Shown here in pieces: positions 49,340 to 58,257 of a stretch of DNA of 64,000 nucleotides (position 1 is its first letter; each line of letters opens with the position of its first letter). The translations under genes were made by a program, and so were the position numbers. Source of the DNA: Kribbella steppae (GTDB taxonomy: Bacteria > Actinomycetota > Actinomycetes > Propionibacteriales > Kribbellaceae); contig NZ_SLWN01000015.1 in NCBI RefSeq assembly GCF_004342025.1, forward strand, positions 1 through 64,000, in the 5' to 3' direction. The notes beneath the pieces are model-generated. The model did not search any database. It was not told the origin of the DNA and saw only the letters and a program-made list of their open reading frames with translations.

Positions 49340-50407
49340 GCCGACGCCGGTCGCGGGCACCGGCACGGACGACTTCAACTGGCGGATCCGGTCCATCATT
49401 GCCTTCGTACTCGCGTCCTGGTCCAGCTCGGCGTACACCGGCTGCATGGCGCGGTCGAGGGCCTGAAGGTCGGCGGCGGTCGCCTTGACGATCTTGCCGC
49501 CGCGATTGCAGTAGGCGGCCGCATTGGCGGCTTCGGTGATTCGGTGCGCGAGAACCCACTCACGGGTCGCCGCGGCGGCCTTCTGCAGGATCTCGCGGTT
49601 CTCCGCCGACAACCCGGCGAGCATGCCGGAGTTGGCCACCAGTGTGTTCACCTTCGTGCTGAAGGTGACGTTCGCGGCCGCGATACCGGGGACCGGCAGG
49701 GCGTCGGACAAGACGAATCCGGTCTCGGCGCCGGCCAGTGTGCCGTCGCGGATGCCGGCGTCGAAAGCGTCGCCGTTCGCGTCGCTCGGCTTGCCACCGA
49801 GCGCGCGGATGGTCGCGTCGCCGAGGTCCGACTTCGCGGTGCGGATCCCTTGACCTTTGAAGGCGGTTGGCGTGAGCAGCGCGTGCTGGAAGCCGAACGG
49901 GTGGCGAAGACTCTCGGGCATCAGCGCGAGACCGGTGGCTCCGGCCTTGTCGAGACCGGCCATCAACTGATCCGACATGTCCTTGCTGGTGACGATCTTG
50001 TCGGCGAGCGCATCCGACGTCACCAGGAACGGGGCGTTCAAAGCGCGCAGAGTAGTCACGCCTTCGGTGTCCCAGGTGCGGCTGGGGATCATCGCCAGGT
50101 CGAGTTCCTTGTCCTTCAGCATCCGGGCGACCACCTGGTCCCATTGCTGGACGCCTTCGCCTGCTGCCTCCCAGACCGGGTAAACGAGGATCTTCCCGCC
50201 CGACAACGTTCTGACCTGTTCGACGAACTCCACGATCGCCAGGCCTCCCGGCCGCGAATCGTCGTCGGCGGTTCCGATCTTCAACGACACCGGGCCAGGG
50301 TTTTCGACCGTGTCAGGCTCCGGCGAGCTGCCGCTGCAGGCCGCTCCGGTGGCAATCAGCGCGAATCCCAGCGCCCATGCCAAATAACGCGATGGTGTTT
50401 TTCTCAT
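49328..50407 (-). CDS. DctP-like solute-binding lipoprotein
   Basis: A 359-residue lipoprotein (lipobox LIATGAACSGSS). The body matches the DctP/TRAP solute-binding fold: SLKIGTADDDSRPGGLAIVEFVEQVRTLSGGKILVYPVW, LNAPFLVTSDALADKIVTSKD, and a final DCNRGG-like KYCNRGGKIV region. No TRAP permease genes (DctQ/DctM) are nearby, so either it works with a distant partner or it is a sensor. Its last 12 bases overlap the convergent TetR gene. Confidence 0.83.
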   Translation of the reverse strand: MRKTPSRYLAWALGFALIATGAACSGSSPEPDTVENPGPVSLKIGTADDDSRPGGLAIVEFVEQVRTLSGGKILVYPVWEAAGEGVQQWDQVVARMLKDKELDLAMIPSRTWDTEGVTTLRALNAPFLVTSDALADKIVTSKDMSDQLMAGLDKAGATGLALMPESLRHPFGFQHALLTPTAFKGQGIRTAKSDLGDATIRALGGKPSDANGDAFDAGIRDGTLAGAETGFVLSDALPVPGIAAANVTFSTKVNTLVANSGMLAGLSAENREILQKAAAATREWVLAHRITEAANAAAYCNRGGKIVKATAADLQALDRAMQPVYAELDQDASTKAMMDRIRQLKSSVPVPATGVGSPC

Positions 50408-50545
50408 GATTTCCCCCTAAACCACCGTCGCACTCCCCGGCTCCGCCCGCCACCTCTTAACGCCGAAACCTTCCAACGTCCGGACCGCCGCAACCGAAAG
50501 CAGCTCAGCTCTGGTGATCGCCGCGCAACAAGTGCACCGTCAAAG

Positions 50546-50575
50546 GAGTACGGCGTACTCGCTTTACGCGAGTAA
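50546..50575. repeat. Nested palindromes before a lipoprotein gene
   Basis: GAGTACG-G-CGTACTC (50546-50560) and TACTCGC-TTTAC-GCGAGTA (50557-50575) are both perfect and share TACTC, so only one hairpin can form at a time in RNA. They lie 35-64 bases before ATG 50610. Candidate operator or leader switch. Confidence 0.55.
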
Positions 50576-50609
50576 TTGCCCGGTGGCGCCGAGTGAGGGA
50601 GTGAGAAAA

Positions 50610-51245
50610 ATGAGCGTTCGAATGCGCTGGATCAGCTCGGCGCTCGTCATTGCGACACTGACGGCAATTCCACTGGGCTGCAGTGCGAACGACGAGTCAC
50701 CTACCGCGCCACCCTCATCGGCGCCGAGTTCAGCGAATTTCACCAGCCAGGAATTTTCGGTCCCGTTCACCGTCACGCTGCCCAATTCGCTCACCCCGCA
50801 GCCGAGCGAGGACACGAAGAACTTGATCAGTTGGGGCGCGCTCACCGGCCAGAACGGCGTCAGGTTTCTGCTTCCGGTCGTGGTCTACCCGGACAGCAAG
50901 ACTCCGCAGCCGCCGCCTAAGGACTACCCGAGCTACCTGCGTGGGTTGGTGAGTGCCGGAGCGACCTACGTGGACCAGAGCACGACCACCGTCGCCGGTC
51001 AGCAGGCGACCCTGATGACCGGCACCACCACAAGCGCACTCGACGGCACACTGGGGTGCCCGGCTGCGACGACCCCGGTGGAGACCTGCTTCGGCCTGCA
51101 ACCGGACCTCGCGCTCCGGATCGCCGTCGTCAATCTCAACGGCAGGACGCTGGTCGCCTGGGCGAGGACGCAGCAGGGCGACGCCGGCGCACCCGAGTTC
51201 TTCGCCGAATTCGAGGCCATGCTCCACACCCTGAAAGTGCCCTGA
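50610..51245 (+). CDS. Secreted lipoprotein of unknown function
   Basis: A 211-residue lipoprotein with lipobox AIPLGCSAN and a Ser/Ala/Pro-rich linker (SPTAPPSSAPSSANFTS). The mature domain is beta-rich (FTVTLPNSLTPQPSEDTKNLISWGAL ... YVDQSTTTVAGQQATLMTGTTT ... LRIAVVNLNGRTLVAWARTQQ) with two cysteines that could bond. Similar 'lipoprotein' sequences are common in actinobacteria. ATG 50610 follows GAGGGAG; GTG 50601 is an alternative. Confidence 0.75.
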   Translation: MSVRMRWISSALVIATLTAIPLGCSANDESPTAPPSSAPSSANFTSQEFSVPFTVTLPNSLTPQPSEDTKNLISWGALTGQNGVRFLLPVVVYPDSKTPQPPPKDYPSYLRGLVSAGATYVDQSTTTVAGQQATLMTGTTTSALDGTLGCPAATTPVETCFGLQPDLALRIAVVNLNGRTLVAWARTQQGDAGAPEFFAEFEAMLHTLKVP

Positions 51246-51311
51246 CGGCATGGACTTGTCACCGTGCCGTAGGTGCACGACACGGTGACATCTCGGTGCG
51301 GCCCCGCGCGG

Positions 51312-52118
51312 TCAGGCGGATCTCACCTCGCGGTGGAGCAGCCGGACGAGGCCGAGGGCGAGCGGCAGGACTACCCAGATAGTGCCGGCGACCGCGATGT
51401 GCACCCAGTCGCTGCCCTGGAACGTCTGCTGCTCGAAGGCCGGCGCCATGGCGGTGTTCAGGTCGAGCCAGGGCGCAGCCTGCTCGAGTGCGCCCACCAT
51501 CGAGAAGAGCACGCTCCACGCGATCGGGATCACGTAGTACAGCACGATGGCGGCGGCGGTGTTCATCAACAGCATGCCGAAGGCGAAGCCCTGCAGGATG
51601 CCGATCAGTTGTAAGGCGAAGAAGTCGCGGACGTTGGCGGCGCCGACGTTCCAGCTGCCGGCACCGTCCATGAACGCCATCCCGGCCACGTTGCTGAGGG
51701 CCGCGACGCCGAGTGCGACGACCACCGCGAGCATGCCGACCAGGGTCACGGCGACCAGCTTGGCGACGGCGATGCGGATCCGGCTCGGTTCGAGGGTGAA
51801 GGTGACCAGGCCGGTGCGCTGGCTCCACTCGGCGGTGACGGCGAGGATGCCGAGCACTGGCAGCAGGATGCTCTGCGGGGTCGCGGTCGCACCGACGAAG
51901 TTGATGAACGTCAGTTGGTCCGGATCGGCGACGAACAGGAACACGACGATGACAGCGACCGTGATGACGCCGATGGCGGTGAGCAGCCAGAAGCCGGCCC
52001 GGGTGTCGACGAGCTTGCGCAGTTCGACCCGCAGCAGACGGCTGAAGGGGACCGGCGTCACGCTCGGATCCGGTGATACTTCGAGGTCGAACGATGCGTG
52101 CTGGGTCGCGGTACTCAT
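51312..52118 (-). CDS. ABC-2 type transporter permease (module 2)
   Basis: A 268-residue six-segment permease starting after the ATPase stop (ATGA at 52115-52118). It begins FSRLLRVELRKLVDTRAGFWLLTAIGVITVAVIVVFLF and contains AEWSQRTGLVTFTLEPSRIRIAVAKL, the same blocks as the permease at 45815-46618, confirming a paralogous module. Cargo unknown. Confidence 0.88.
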   Translation of the reverse strand: MSTATQHASFDLEVSPDPSVTPVPFSRLLRVELRKLVDTRAGFWLLTAIGVITVAVIVVFLFVADPDQLTFINFVGATATPQSILLPVLGILAVTAEWSQRTGLVTFTLEPSRIRIAVAKLVAVTLVGMLAVVVALGVAALSNVAGMAFMDGAGSWNVGAANVRDFFALQLIGILQGFAFGMLLMNTAAAIVLYYVIPIAWSVLFSMVGALEQAAPWLDLNTAMAPAFEQQTFQGSDWVHIAVAGTIWVVLPLALGLVRLLHREVRSA

Positions 52119-53014
52119 GCGGTGACCTTCTCTCGTGCGTCGTCGGCGGTGAGCTGCAGGAACATGTCCTCGAGTCCGGCGCCGTCCGCGCCGCGCAACT
52201 CGGTGACGACAACGCCGTGCTTCGCGGTGGCCGTGGCGATCTGCTCGCGGGTGGCCTCCACGACGTACGCGCCGTCCGGGATGGTCTGGTAGGTGTAGCC
52301 CGCGACGTCGAGGCAGTGGCCCAACGCGTCCGGGTCCGGGCCGCGGACCAGCGTGCCTGCGGCGTTCAACAGTTCCGCTTTGCTGCCGTCGGCAACGATC
52401 ACACCGCGGCCGATCACGACCAGGTGGTCGGCGATGACCTCGATCTCGTGCAGGAGATGTGAGGACAGCAGGACCGTTCCGCCCCGGTCGGCGAAGCTCT
52501 TGAGCAGCCCGCGCATCCAGTGGATGCCGGCCGGGTCGAGTCCGTTGGCGGGCTCGTCGAGGATCAGCACCTGCGGGTCGCCGAGCAGGGCGTGCGCGAT
52601 GCCGAGCCGTTGCCGCATGCCGAGGGAGTAGTTGCCGACCCGACGGTCGCCCTCGTCGCCGGACAGGCCGACGATCTCGAGCATCTCGTCCACCCGCTGA
52701 CGGCGAAGGCCCATCACGGTGGCGCCGAGGCGAAGGATCTCGCGCCCGGTCCGCCCGTTGTGCTGCGCTGAGGCGTCGAGGAGGACCCCGACGTGCCGGC
52801 CCGGGTTCGGGAGCTTGGCGTACGGGACGCCGAGGATGGTGCTGCGACCCGCTGTTGGCGGGGTCAGGCCGGTCATCATGCGCATCGTGGTCGACTTGCC
52901 TGCGCCGTTGGGACCGAGGAAGCCGGTGACGGATCCGGGCTGCGCCCGGAAGGACACGCGGTCGACGGACTGGTGTGCGCCATAGCGCTTGCTGAGTTCT
53001 TCGACTGTGATCAT
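52115..53014 (-). CDS. ABC transporter ATPase (module 2)
   Basis: A 299-residue ATPase identical in length to module 1 and very similar throughout (GFLGPNGAGKSTTMRMMTGL, NYSLGMRQRLG, VLILDEPANGLDPAG, LLSSHLLHEIEVIAD). It is divergent from a kinase/regulator pair, so its expression is probably controlled by that two-component system, as with many antibiotic- or peptide-responsive exporters. Confidence 0.93.
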   Translation of the reverse strand: MITVEELSKRYGAHQSVDRVSFRAQPGSVTGFLGPNGAGKSTTMRMMTGLTPPTAGRSTILGVPYAKLPNPGRHVGVLLDASAQHNGRTGREILRLGATVMGLRRQRVDEMLEIVGLSGDEGDRRVGNYSLGMRQRLGIAHALLGDPQVLILDEPANGLDPAGIHWMRGLLKSFADRGGTVLLSSHLLHEIEVIADHLVVIGRGVIVADGSKAELLNAAGTLVRGPDPDALGHCLDVAGYTYQTIPDGAYVVEATREQIATATAKHGVVVTELRGADGAGLEDMFLQLTADDAREKVTA

Positions 53015-53158
53015 GAGGTCGAGCCTGGGCCCGGGCGCCGGTCCGGCACATCGGGCCGCGGTGCCAGGTCCGGCAACCGCGGGATAGACCTGGATAGCCC
53101 GCAGTAGGGGGTCGGCTGGTCCGCGGTCCCTGCCTCGAAATCACGTGCCTCCCGTACC

Positions 53159-54331
53159 GTGGGCAAGGTGGACGCCATCCAAGCCGCTCCACCACCTCCG
53201 CTGAGCCGCTGGCAGTCGACGTGGCGCTACCTCTTCGCCATCATCACCGGAGCCGGCTTCTGGACCGCGACCTTCTACAACGCCTACAGCTGGAACCTCC
53301 AGCCGTACTTGGTCCTTGATCTCCTCCTCGGCGCCGTCAGCGTCGTGCTGATGCGCTGGAGACGGCGCTATCCGCTGGCCATCGCCCTGCTTGTCAGCGC
53401 CATCGGGGGCGTTTCCTCCGCCGCATCGGGGGCCGTGATCGTCACCGCCGTGTCCCTGGCAACCCGACGGAAGTGGCGCGAGATCGTGCCGCTGGCGGTC
53501 ATGGGTGTCGTCGCTTCTGTCGTCTACTTCGAGACCCAGCCCGGTCAGGCCGCGTTGGCGGTCTCTGTGCTGTTCACGGTGGTCTTCGTGAGCGCGATCA
53601 TCGCCATCGGCATGTACATCGGCGCGCGCCGCGACCTCCTGGCCACGCTGCGGGAACGCGCCGACCGCGCAGAACGCGAGCAGGGCCTCCGGGTCCAGCA
53701 GGCGCAGGTGACCGAGCGGGCCCGGATCGCCCGCGAGATGCACGACGCGCTGGCACACCGACTGTCGCTGGTCGCGTTGCACGCCGGTGCACTGGAGTAC
53801 TGCCGGGGGCTGAGCGACGCCGAGGTGGCCAATGCGGCCGCTATCACCCGGCAGAGCGCCCACAGCGCTCTCGATGACCTGCACCAGATCCTCGGCGTAC
53901 TGCGCACCCTCGAAACCGACGCACCACCGGAGCGCCCGCAACCGACGCTCGTCGACCTTCCGTCGCTGGTCCAGGAGGCCGTCAGAGCGGGCACGAGGGT
54001 CCAACTGCACAACCAGATCGACAACCTGTCGGGCGCGCCCGACGCGATCGGGCGCAGCGCCTACCGGATGATCCAGGAGAGCTTGACGAATGCGCGCAAA
54101 CACGCGCCGAACACCGCGGTCGACGTCACCCTCAGCGGTCGACCGGGCGGCCAACTGGTGCTCGAAGTGCGGAACCCGCTGCGGGTCGGCTCCGGAACGA
54201 GTGCGACACCCGGCTCGGGCCTCGGACTGCTCGGGTTGACCGAGCGAGCCGAGCTGATCGGTGGCCGCCTCGAGCACACGACGTCCGGCGGAGACTTCGT
54301 GGTCCGCGCCTGGTTGCCGTGGCCGGCATGA
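53159..54331 (+). CDS. Sensor histidine kinase (HisKA_3, DesK-like)
   Basis: A 390-residue kinase. About five hydrophobic segments in residues ~20-160; phospho-acceptor helix ARIAREMHDALAHRLSLVALHAGALEY; HATPase_c with MIQESLTNARKHAPN and GSGLGLLGLTERAELIGG. The start is GTG 53159 or GTG 53168; a TACCGT -10-like element is seven bases before the latter. It overlaps the response regulator (ATGA) and is divergent from the ABC module. Confidence 0.9.
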   Translation: MGKVDAIQAAPPPPLSRWQSTWRYLFAIITGAGFWTATFYNAYSWNLQPYLVLDLLLGAVSVVLMRWRRRYPLAIALLVSAIGGVSSAASGAVIVTAVSLATRRKWREIVPLAVMGVVASVVYFETQPGQAALAVSVLFTVVFVSAIIAIGMYIGARRDLLATLRERADRAEREQGLRVQQAQVTERARIAREMHDALAHRLSLVALHAGALEYCRGLSDAEVANAAAITRQSAHSALDDLHQILGVLRTLETDAPPERPQPTLVDLPSLVQEAVRAGTRVQLHNQIDNLSGAPDAIGRSAYRMIQESLTNARKHAPNTAVDVTLSGRPGGQLVLEVRNPLRVGSGTSATPGSGLGLLGLTERAELIGGRLEHTTSGGDFVVRAWLPWPA

Positions 54332-55002
54332 ACGAGCCTGCCGGTGGCCCCGTCCGGGTCGTGATCATCGACGATGACGCGTTGGTGCGGGCCGCCCTCG
54401 CGATGATCCTGCGGGACGACGCCGCGATCGAGCTGGCCGGCGAAGCAACTGACGGCGAGTCCGGGCTCGAACTCATCGCGCGGGTCGCGCCCGACGTCGT
54501 ACTCATGGACATCCGGATGCCACGAGTGGACGGCCTCGAGGCCCTCGCCCGGCTGATGGATCAACCGTCACCGCCCAAGGTGATCGTGCTGACGACGTTC
54601 GACGCCGACGACTACGTGGTCCGGGCGCTGCGCGGTGGAGCCAGTGGGTTCCTGCTCAAACACACCCCACCCGCGCAGATCGTCGAGGCGGTGCACAAGG
54701 TGGCCGCAGGCAACCACATGCTCTCCCCCAGCGTGACCGCCCAGCTGATCGCCCAACTGGGTGACGACGAGCCGGAAACCCAGCAAGTCATCGATGCGCG
54801 GTCGTTGGCCGAGGCCTTGACCGTCCGCGAACGCGAGGTGGCGATCGCGGTCGGCGAAGGCAAGGTCAACGCGCAGATCGCCGCGGAGCTCTACTTGAGC
54901 ATGGCCACCGTCAAGGCGCACGTCTCGCGCATCATGGTGAAGCTGGAAGCCACCAACCGCGTGCAGATAGCGAACCGCGTCCACGACGCGGGCCTGCTCT
55001 GA
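54328..55002 (+). CDS. NarL-family response regulator
   Basis: A 224-residue regulator: receiver with VVIIDDDALVRAAL, phospho-Asp in VVLMDIRMPRVDG and Lys in FLLKHTPP; LuxR helix-turn-helix LTVREREVAIAVGEGKVNAQIAAELYLSMATVKAHVSRIMVKLEATNRVQ. ATG 54328 overlaps the kinase stop. Probable target: the divergent ABC-2 module and its own promoter (repeats at 53040-53090). Confidence 0.92.
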   Translation: MNEPAGGPVRVVIIDDDALVRAALAMILRDDAAIELAGEATDGESGLELIARVAPDVVLMDIRMPRVDGLEALARLMDQPSPPKVIVLTTFDADDYVVRALRGGASGFLLKHTPPAQIVEAVHKVAAGNHMLSPSVTAQLIAQLGDDEPETQQVIDARSLAEALTVREREVAIAVGEGKVNAQIAAELYLSMATVKAHVSRIMVKLEATNRVQIANRVHDAGLL

Positions 55003-55142
55003 TCCGAGCCGTGGTGACCAGCCTGGTCGCCGCCGCGCAAGGGCTTTCTGGTCCAGACAGGCGTAGAGTGGGGGGTAGTTCCGGAATCGACGACATCCCA
55101 GCTGAGGTGCACGCCACACCGGCCCTCTCGCAGGGAAATGTC

Positions 55143-55535
55143 ATGTCCGTACTTCACCGCACCCGAAATACGCCCGAACCTCCCGCACCGGCCACCCCGG
55201 CGCCGATCACGCCGGCACCAGCCACGCCGGCACCAGCCACGCCGCCGTCGGCCGTCGACGAGCTCTCGAAACCGCTGCCGCCGCGGGTGCCGCGCACCCG
55301 GATCAGTTCCGTCTGGCTCGGGATCTGCGCCGCCGCGGTCGGTCTCGTCGTACTGATCATCTTCATGCTGCAGAACACCGGCAGCGTCGAGGTCAACTTC
55401 CTCTGGATGGAGGGCTCCCTGCCGCTCGCCCTGGCCCTGTTCATCGCCGGCGTCGGCACGACCATCGTGGCCACGACGATCGGCGCCGCCCGGATGACCC
55501 AACTGCGCCGACTCGTGCGCGATCGCAAGAGCTGA
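55143..55535 (+). CDS. LapA-like (DUF1049) membrane protein with proline-rich N-terminus
   Basis: A 130-residue protein. The first ~50 residues are proline/alanine-rich with a PAPITPAPATPAPATP tandem repeat (15-base units, about 55198-55245). Two membrane segments follow (~60-85 and ~95-118) around LQNTGSVEVNFLWMEGSLPLALALF, the LapA-domain hallmark. In E. coli LapA/B acts in lipopolysaccharide assembly; actinobacterial members have no known role. ATG 55143 follows CAGGGAAAT. Eight bases separate it from the next open frame. Confidence 0.85.
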   Translation: MSVLHRTRNTPEPPAPATPAPITPAPATPAPATPPSAVDELSKPLPPRVPRTRISSVWLGICAAAVGLVVLIIFMLQNTGSVEVNFLWMEGSLPLALALFIAGVGTTIVATTIGAARMTQLRRLVRDRKS

Positions 55536-55576
55536 GGTTTGTCGTGACACTCACCGCCAACGATGGCAGGACAGTC

Positions 55577-56068
55577 ATGTCCGCCACCGAACCGTCGACA
55601 CCACGCCTGCAACTCCAACCAGGCACGGCGATCGAACTCCTCGACGGCGCCTGGTGGCCTCGCTCGACCGATCCCGTCGCCGAGATTCCCGGCCTCGTGC
55701 TGGCCATCGACGCGCTCCAAGGGCCGATCACCCGGCTGATGCTCAATCCGAACGACTGGGACAGTCAACCGCGTCGCCTGGCCGTCGACGGACGGCTCGT
55801 GCGGCTGGGCTATTTCTCCAGCCAGCCGGCGGGCCTCCTGACCGCGATCTCCGGGAAGGCCGGCTCCCGCGTCGACCTGGCCGTCATCCCGGCAGATACC
55901 GCACCGGACACCGCCGACACCGCGATGACGCTCGCCGCCACCAGCGGCAACCGCATCCACGCCCAGGACCTCGTCGGGAGTGTCGTCGACAGTCAGACTC
56001 CACACCCGGCGCCGACAGCATCCGAAGACACCTCGGAAACCGAAGGCGGCAACCTCGCCACGGTCTAG
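55577..56068 (+). CDS. DUF5994 family protein
   Basis: A 163-residue protein with the DUF5994 pattern: LQLQPGTAIELLDGAWWPRSTDPVAEIPGLVLAIDALQGPITRLMLNPNDWDSQPRRLAVDGRLVRLGYFSSQPAG. Function unknown. ATG 55577 follows GGCAGGACAG; the GTG at 55544 in the same frame is an alternative. The C-terminal ~50 residues are low complexity. Probably co-transcribed with the LapA-like gene; a strong hairpin follows at 56121-56159. Confidence 0.8.
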   Translation: MSATEPSTPRLQLQPGTAIELLDGAWWPRSTDPVAEIPGLVLAIDALQGPITRLMLNPNDWDSQPRRLAVDGRLVRLGYFSSQPAGLLTAISGKAGSRVDLAVIPADTAPDTADTAMTLAATSGNRIHAQDLVGSVVDSQTPHPAPTASEDTSETEGGNLATV

Positions 56069-56120
56069 TCCCTCGACGTTCCGCGCCGGCGGTGACACAG
56101 CCCGCCGGGCTCATCAACTT

Positions 56121-56159
56121 CCTGCGCCCCGCCCCCAGGAGGGACCGGCGGGGCGCAGG
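56121..56159 (+). terminator. Strong hairpin after DUF5994 gene
   Basis: CCTGCGCCCCGCC (56121-56133) and GGCGGGGCGCAGG (56147-56159) are perfect 13-base complements around a 13-base loop, 53 bases past the stop codon. No T-run. Confidence 0.7.
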
Positions 56160-56192
56160 AACGAACGTGGCGCTCGGCACCTGCGCTTGACT

Positions 56193-56207
56193 CTCCGGTG
56201 ACCGGAG
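56193..56207 (+). promoter_or_regulatory. Palindrome next to a TTGACT -35 box
   Basis: CTCCGGT-G-ACCGGAG (56193-56207) is perfect and directly follows TTGACT (56187-56192), upstream of the VOC gene starting at 56251. Candidate repressor site in the promoter spacer. Confidence 0.4.
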
Positions 56208-56250
56208 GGTGAAGCGTCGGTGGGGACAACACCGAGCGAGGGGATCTGCC

Positions 56251-56670
56251 GTGATCACCAGCATCTTTCCGACCATCTGCGCCGACGACGTGGCGGCCAC
56301 CCGGGACTTCTACGTCGACCGGCTGGGCTTCCGGGTCATCTTCGACAGCGGGTGGTACGTCCAAATCGAGGCTCCCAGCGGCAGCCGGCCGCAGATCGGG
56401 ATCGTCGAGCGGGAGCACCCGAGCGTTCCGGAGCGCTTCCGGCTCCGCCCGGCCGGTGTGCTGGTGTCGATCGAGGTCGACGACGTCGACGCCGTCCACG
56501 AGCGGATCGGTGCGGCCGGTCACGAGATCGCGCTCAGTCTGCGCAGTGAGGACTTCGGTCAGCGTCACTTCATGACCGTCGATCCCAGCGGCACGCTGGT
56601 CGACGTGATCACGCCGATCCCGCCGTCACGGGAGTTCGCGGCGGCGTACGCGCAGTACCTCTCGCAGTGA
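56251..56670 (+). CDS. VOC family protein
   Basis: A 139-residue vicinal-oxygen-chelate protein starting at GTG 56251, after GAGGGGATC. Typical motifs: SIFPTICADDVAATRDFYVDRLGFRVIFDSGWYVQIE, VEREHPSVPERF, LVSIEVDDVDAVHERI and FGQRHFMTVDPSGTLVDVITP. Members include glyoxalases, bleomycin-binding proteins and dioxygenases; substrate is unknown. The 3' end is convergent with the TetR gene, 14 bases apart. Confidence 0.87.
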   Translation: MITSIFPTICADDVAATRDFYVDRLGFRVIFDSGWYVQIEAPSGSRPQIGIVEREHPSVPERFRLRPAGVLVSIEVDDVDAVHERIGAAGHEIALSLRSEDFGQRHFMTVDPSGTLVDVITPIPPSREFAAAYAQYLSQ

Positions 56671-56684
56671 GAACCGGCCGGCGG

Positions 56685-57269
56685 TCAGTGCGGAGGGGGC
56701 ACGGTGAGCGACTCTTCGAGCATCTCGATCATGTCCTCGTGCCGCTTGGCCGCGGTGTCCGACCGGCCGAGGGCGATGATGTCCAGGAACACGCTGCTGA
56801 CGATGAGTTCCGCGGCGGTCCGCACCCGGGCCGGGTCGGCGACGACGTCCTCGGCGCCACTGAGCACCTCGGCGACGGTGGTGGCCGCTTCGGCGAACAG
56901 CTCGGCCGCGCGGGCGGCGATCTCGGGACGTGCCTGCGCTTCCCGGAAGACGATGATCCGGGCCGAGCGGTTGCGTTCCAGCTCCTCGGCCATCACGGTG
57001 ACCACGGCACGCAACCGCCGGTGCACCGAGCGGCCGCGTGCGGCAGTGAGGAGCACCTCACCGGGTGTCGGCCGCTCGCGGACGATGGCAAGCAGGAGAT
57101 CCGTCTTGGTGGCGAAGTGATAGAACACCAGGCCGGACGGAACGCCCGCTTCGTGGGCGATCCGCGCTGTCGACGTCGCGTCGTACCCGTAGTCGGCGAA
57201 CAGGCGCTCGGCGGTCTCGATGATGGCCTGCCGCTTGGTGTTGCGCCCCGGTGCGTGGGTGGTGGTCAT
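56685..57269 (-). CDS. TetR-family regulator
   Basis: A 194-residue repressor: helix-turn-helix AIIETAERLFADYGYDATSTARIAHEAGVPSGLVFYHFATKTDLLLAIV. ATG 57269 overlaps the stop of the upstream diiron-protein gene (ATGA), so it is the second gene of an autoregulated operon, most likely through the 18-base palindrome at 58258-58275. Confidence 0.9.
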   Translation of the reverse strand: MTTTHAPGRNTKRQAIIETAERLFADYGYDATSTARIAHEAGVPSGLVFYHFATKTDLLLAIVRERPTPGEVLLTAARGRSVHRRLRAVVTVMAEELERNRSARIIVFREAQARPEIAARAAELFAEAATTVAEVLSGAEDVVADPARVRTAAELIVSSVFLDIIALGRSDTAAKRHEDMIEMLEESLTVPPPH

Positions 57270-58198
57270 GGTTCACCCCGTTCGGTGGCAGACCGGCGAT
57301 CCCCCTTCAGGTCCGCGGCTGCGCCTGCAGCGCTCCGGAGTGCCTTGAAAACGTAGTCCGGCACCCGCAGACCTTTGCGGTGAGCCCACAGCAACTCGTG
57401 TTCGACCCGTCCGACCTGGGTGGCGTAGTGCCGCAGGTCGGCCTCGTCGCCGGTGTTGATGCCCAGGGCCTTCATCGTGTGCCCGAACTCCACCTTCTGC
57501 TGCTTGGTGTCGACACCGACCGGGCCGAACGTCTTCCGCCGCAACGTGCGCACCAGCCATCGCTGCCAGGAAGCCAACTGTGGCCAGAGATCACGAGCAG
57601 CGAACTGGTAGTAGGCGAAGTGACCGGGTTCCTGGCGGCGGATCGGCGCCACCACGGTGGCCGCGACGGCCCGTTCACCCAGCTCGACCAGGCCGGCATG
57701 AAGCTTGTTGTAGGCAAGCACCGCCGACCGTTCGGTGGCCAGCCCGGTCAGGTAGTAGAGCATCCGGCTCATGTCCTGTACGGCGCTCACCCGGCCGAGG
57801 GCCCCGAGCACCTTGAGCTTGAGCGACACGTCGGTCACGTTGGGAGTGGCGGCATCGAGACCGGCCTCCACCTGCAGCCGATCGAGGATGATCCCGTGAT
57901 GCGTCTCCTGCGGGAGCCAGACGTCGGCATAGAAATGCCGGTCGACCTCCGGCGGATCCGGCAGCAACAGGTTCAGCTCGAGCACGTTCCGCTCCACTTC
58001 GAGCTCGACCCGCGACATGTAGGACAGCACCGGGCCGAAACGCTCAGCGAGCACGTCGGGCCGGTTCATCGTGTAGTCGACACTGTCGAGTGGGATCGGC
58101 GGATGCTCCTCCCCCAGCCGATCGACATGGTCGGCCAACTTCGCCTGATTTCGCCCACGGTCTCCCCGGCGAGCGACAGACACATCCACAAGCGCCAT
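57266..58198 (-). CDS. Ferritin-like diiron protein
   Basis: A 310-residue helical protein. Two Glu-x-x-His motifs stand out, PQETHHGIILDRL and RRQEPGHFAYYQF, together with glutamates in RVELEVERNVLELNLL and LATERSAVLAYN, the pattern of diiron ferritin-like oxygenases near acyl-ACP desaturase. Homologues are often misnamed GTP-binding protein LepA. The start ATG 58198 follows GGGTGAGGTG; a promoter with TACGAT (-10, 58245-58250) and the palindrome at 58258-58275 supports it over 58246. Co-transcribed with a TetR regulator; substrate unknown. Confidence 0.7.
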   Translation of the reverse strand: MALVDVSVARRGDRGRNQAKLADHVDRLGEEHPPIPLDSVDYTMNRPDVLAERFGPVLSYMSRVELEVERNVLELNLLLPDPPEVDRHFYADVWLPQETHHGIILDRLQVEAGLDAATPNVTDVSLKLKVLGALGRVSAVQDMSRMLYYLTGLATERSAVLAYNKLHAGLVELGERAVAATVVAPIRRQEPGHFAYYQFAARDLWPQLASWQRWLVRTLRRKTFGPVGVDTKQQKVEFGHTMKALGINTGDEADLRHYATQVGRVEHELLWAHRKGLRVPDYVFKALRSAAGAAADLKGDRRSATERGEP

Positions 58199-58257
58199 CT
58201 GCGGCACCTCACCCCATCGAAGGAATGCCCGATCGATCACCTCCATCGTAGCGAGCA

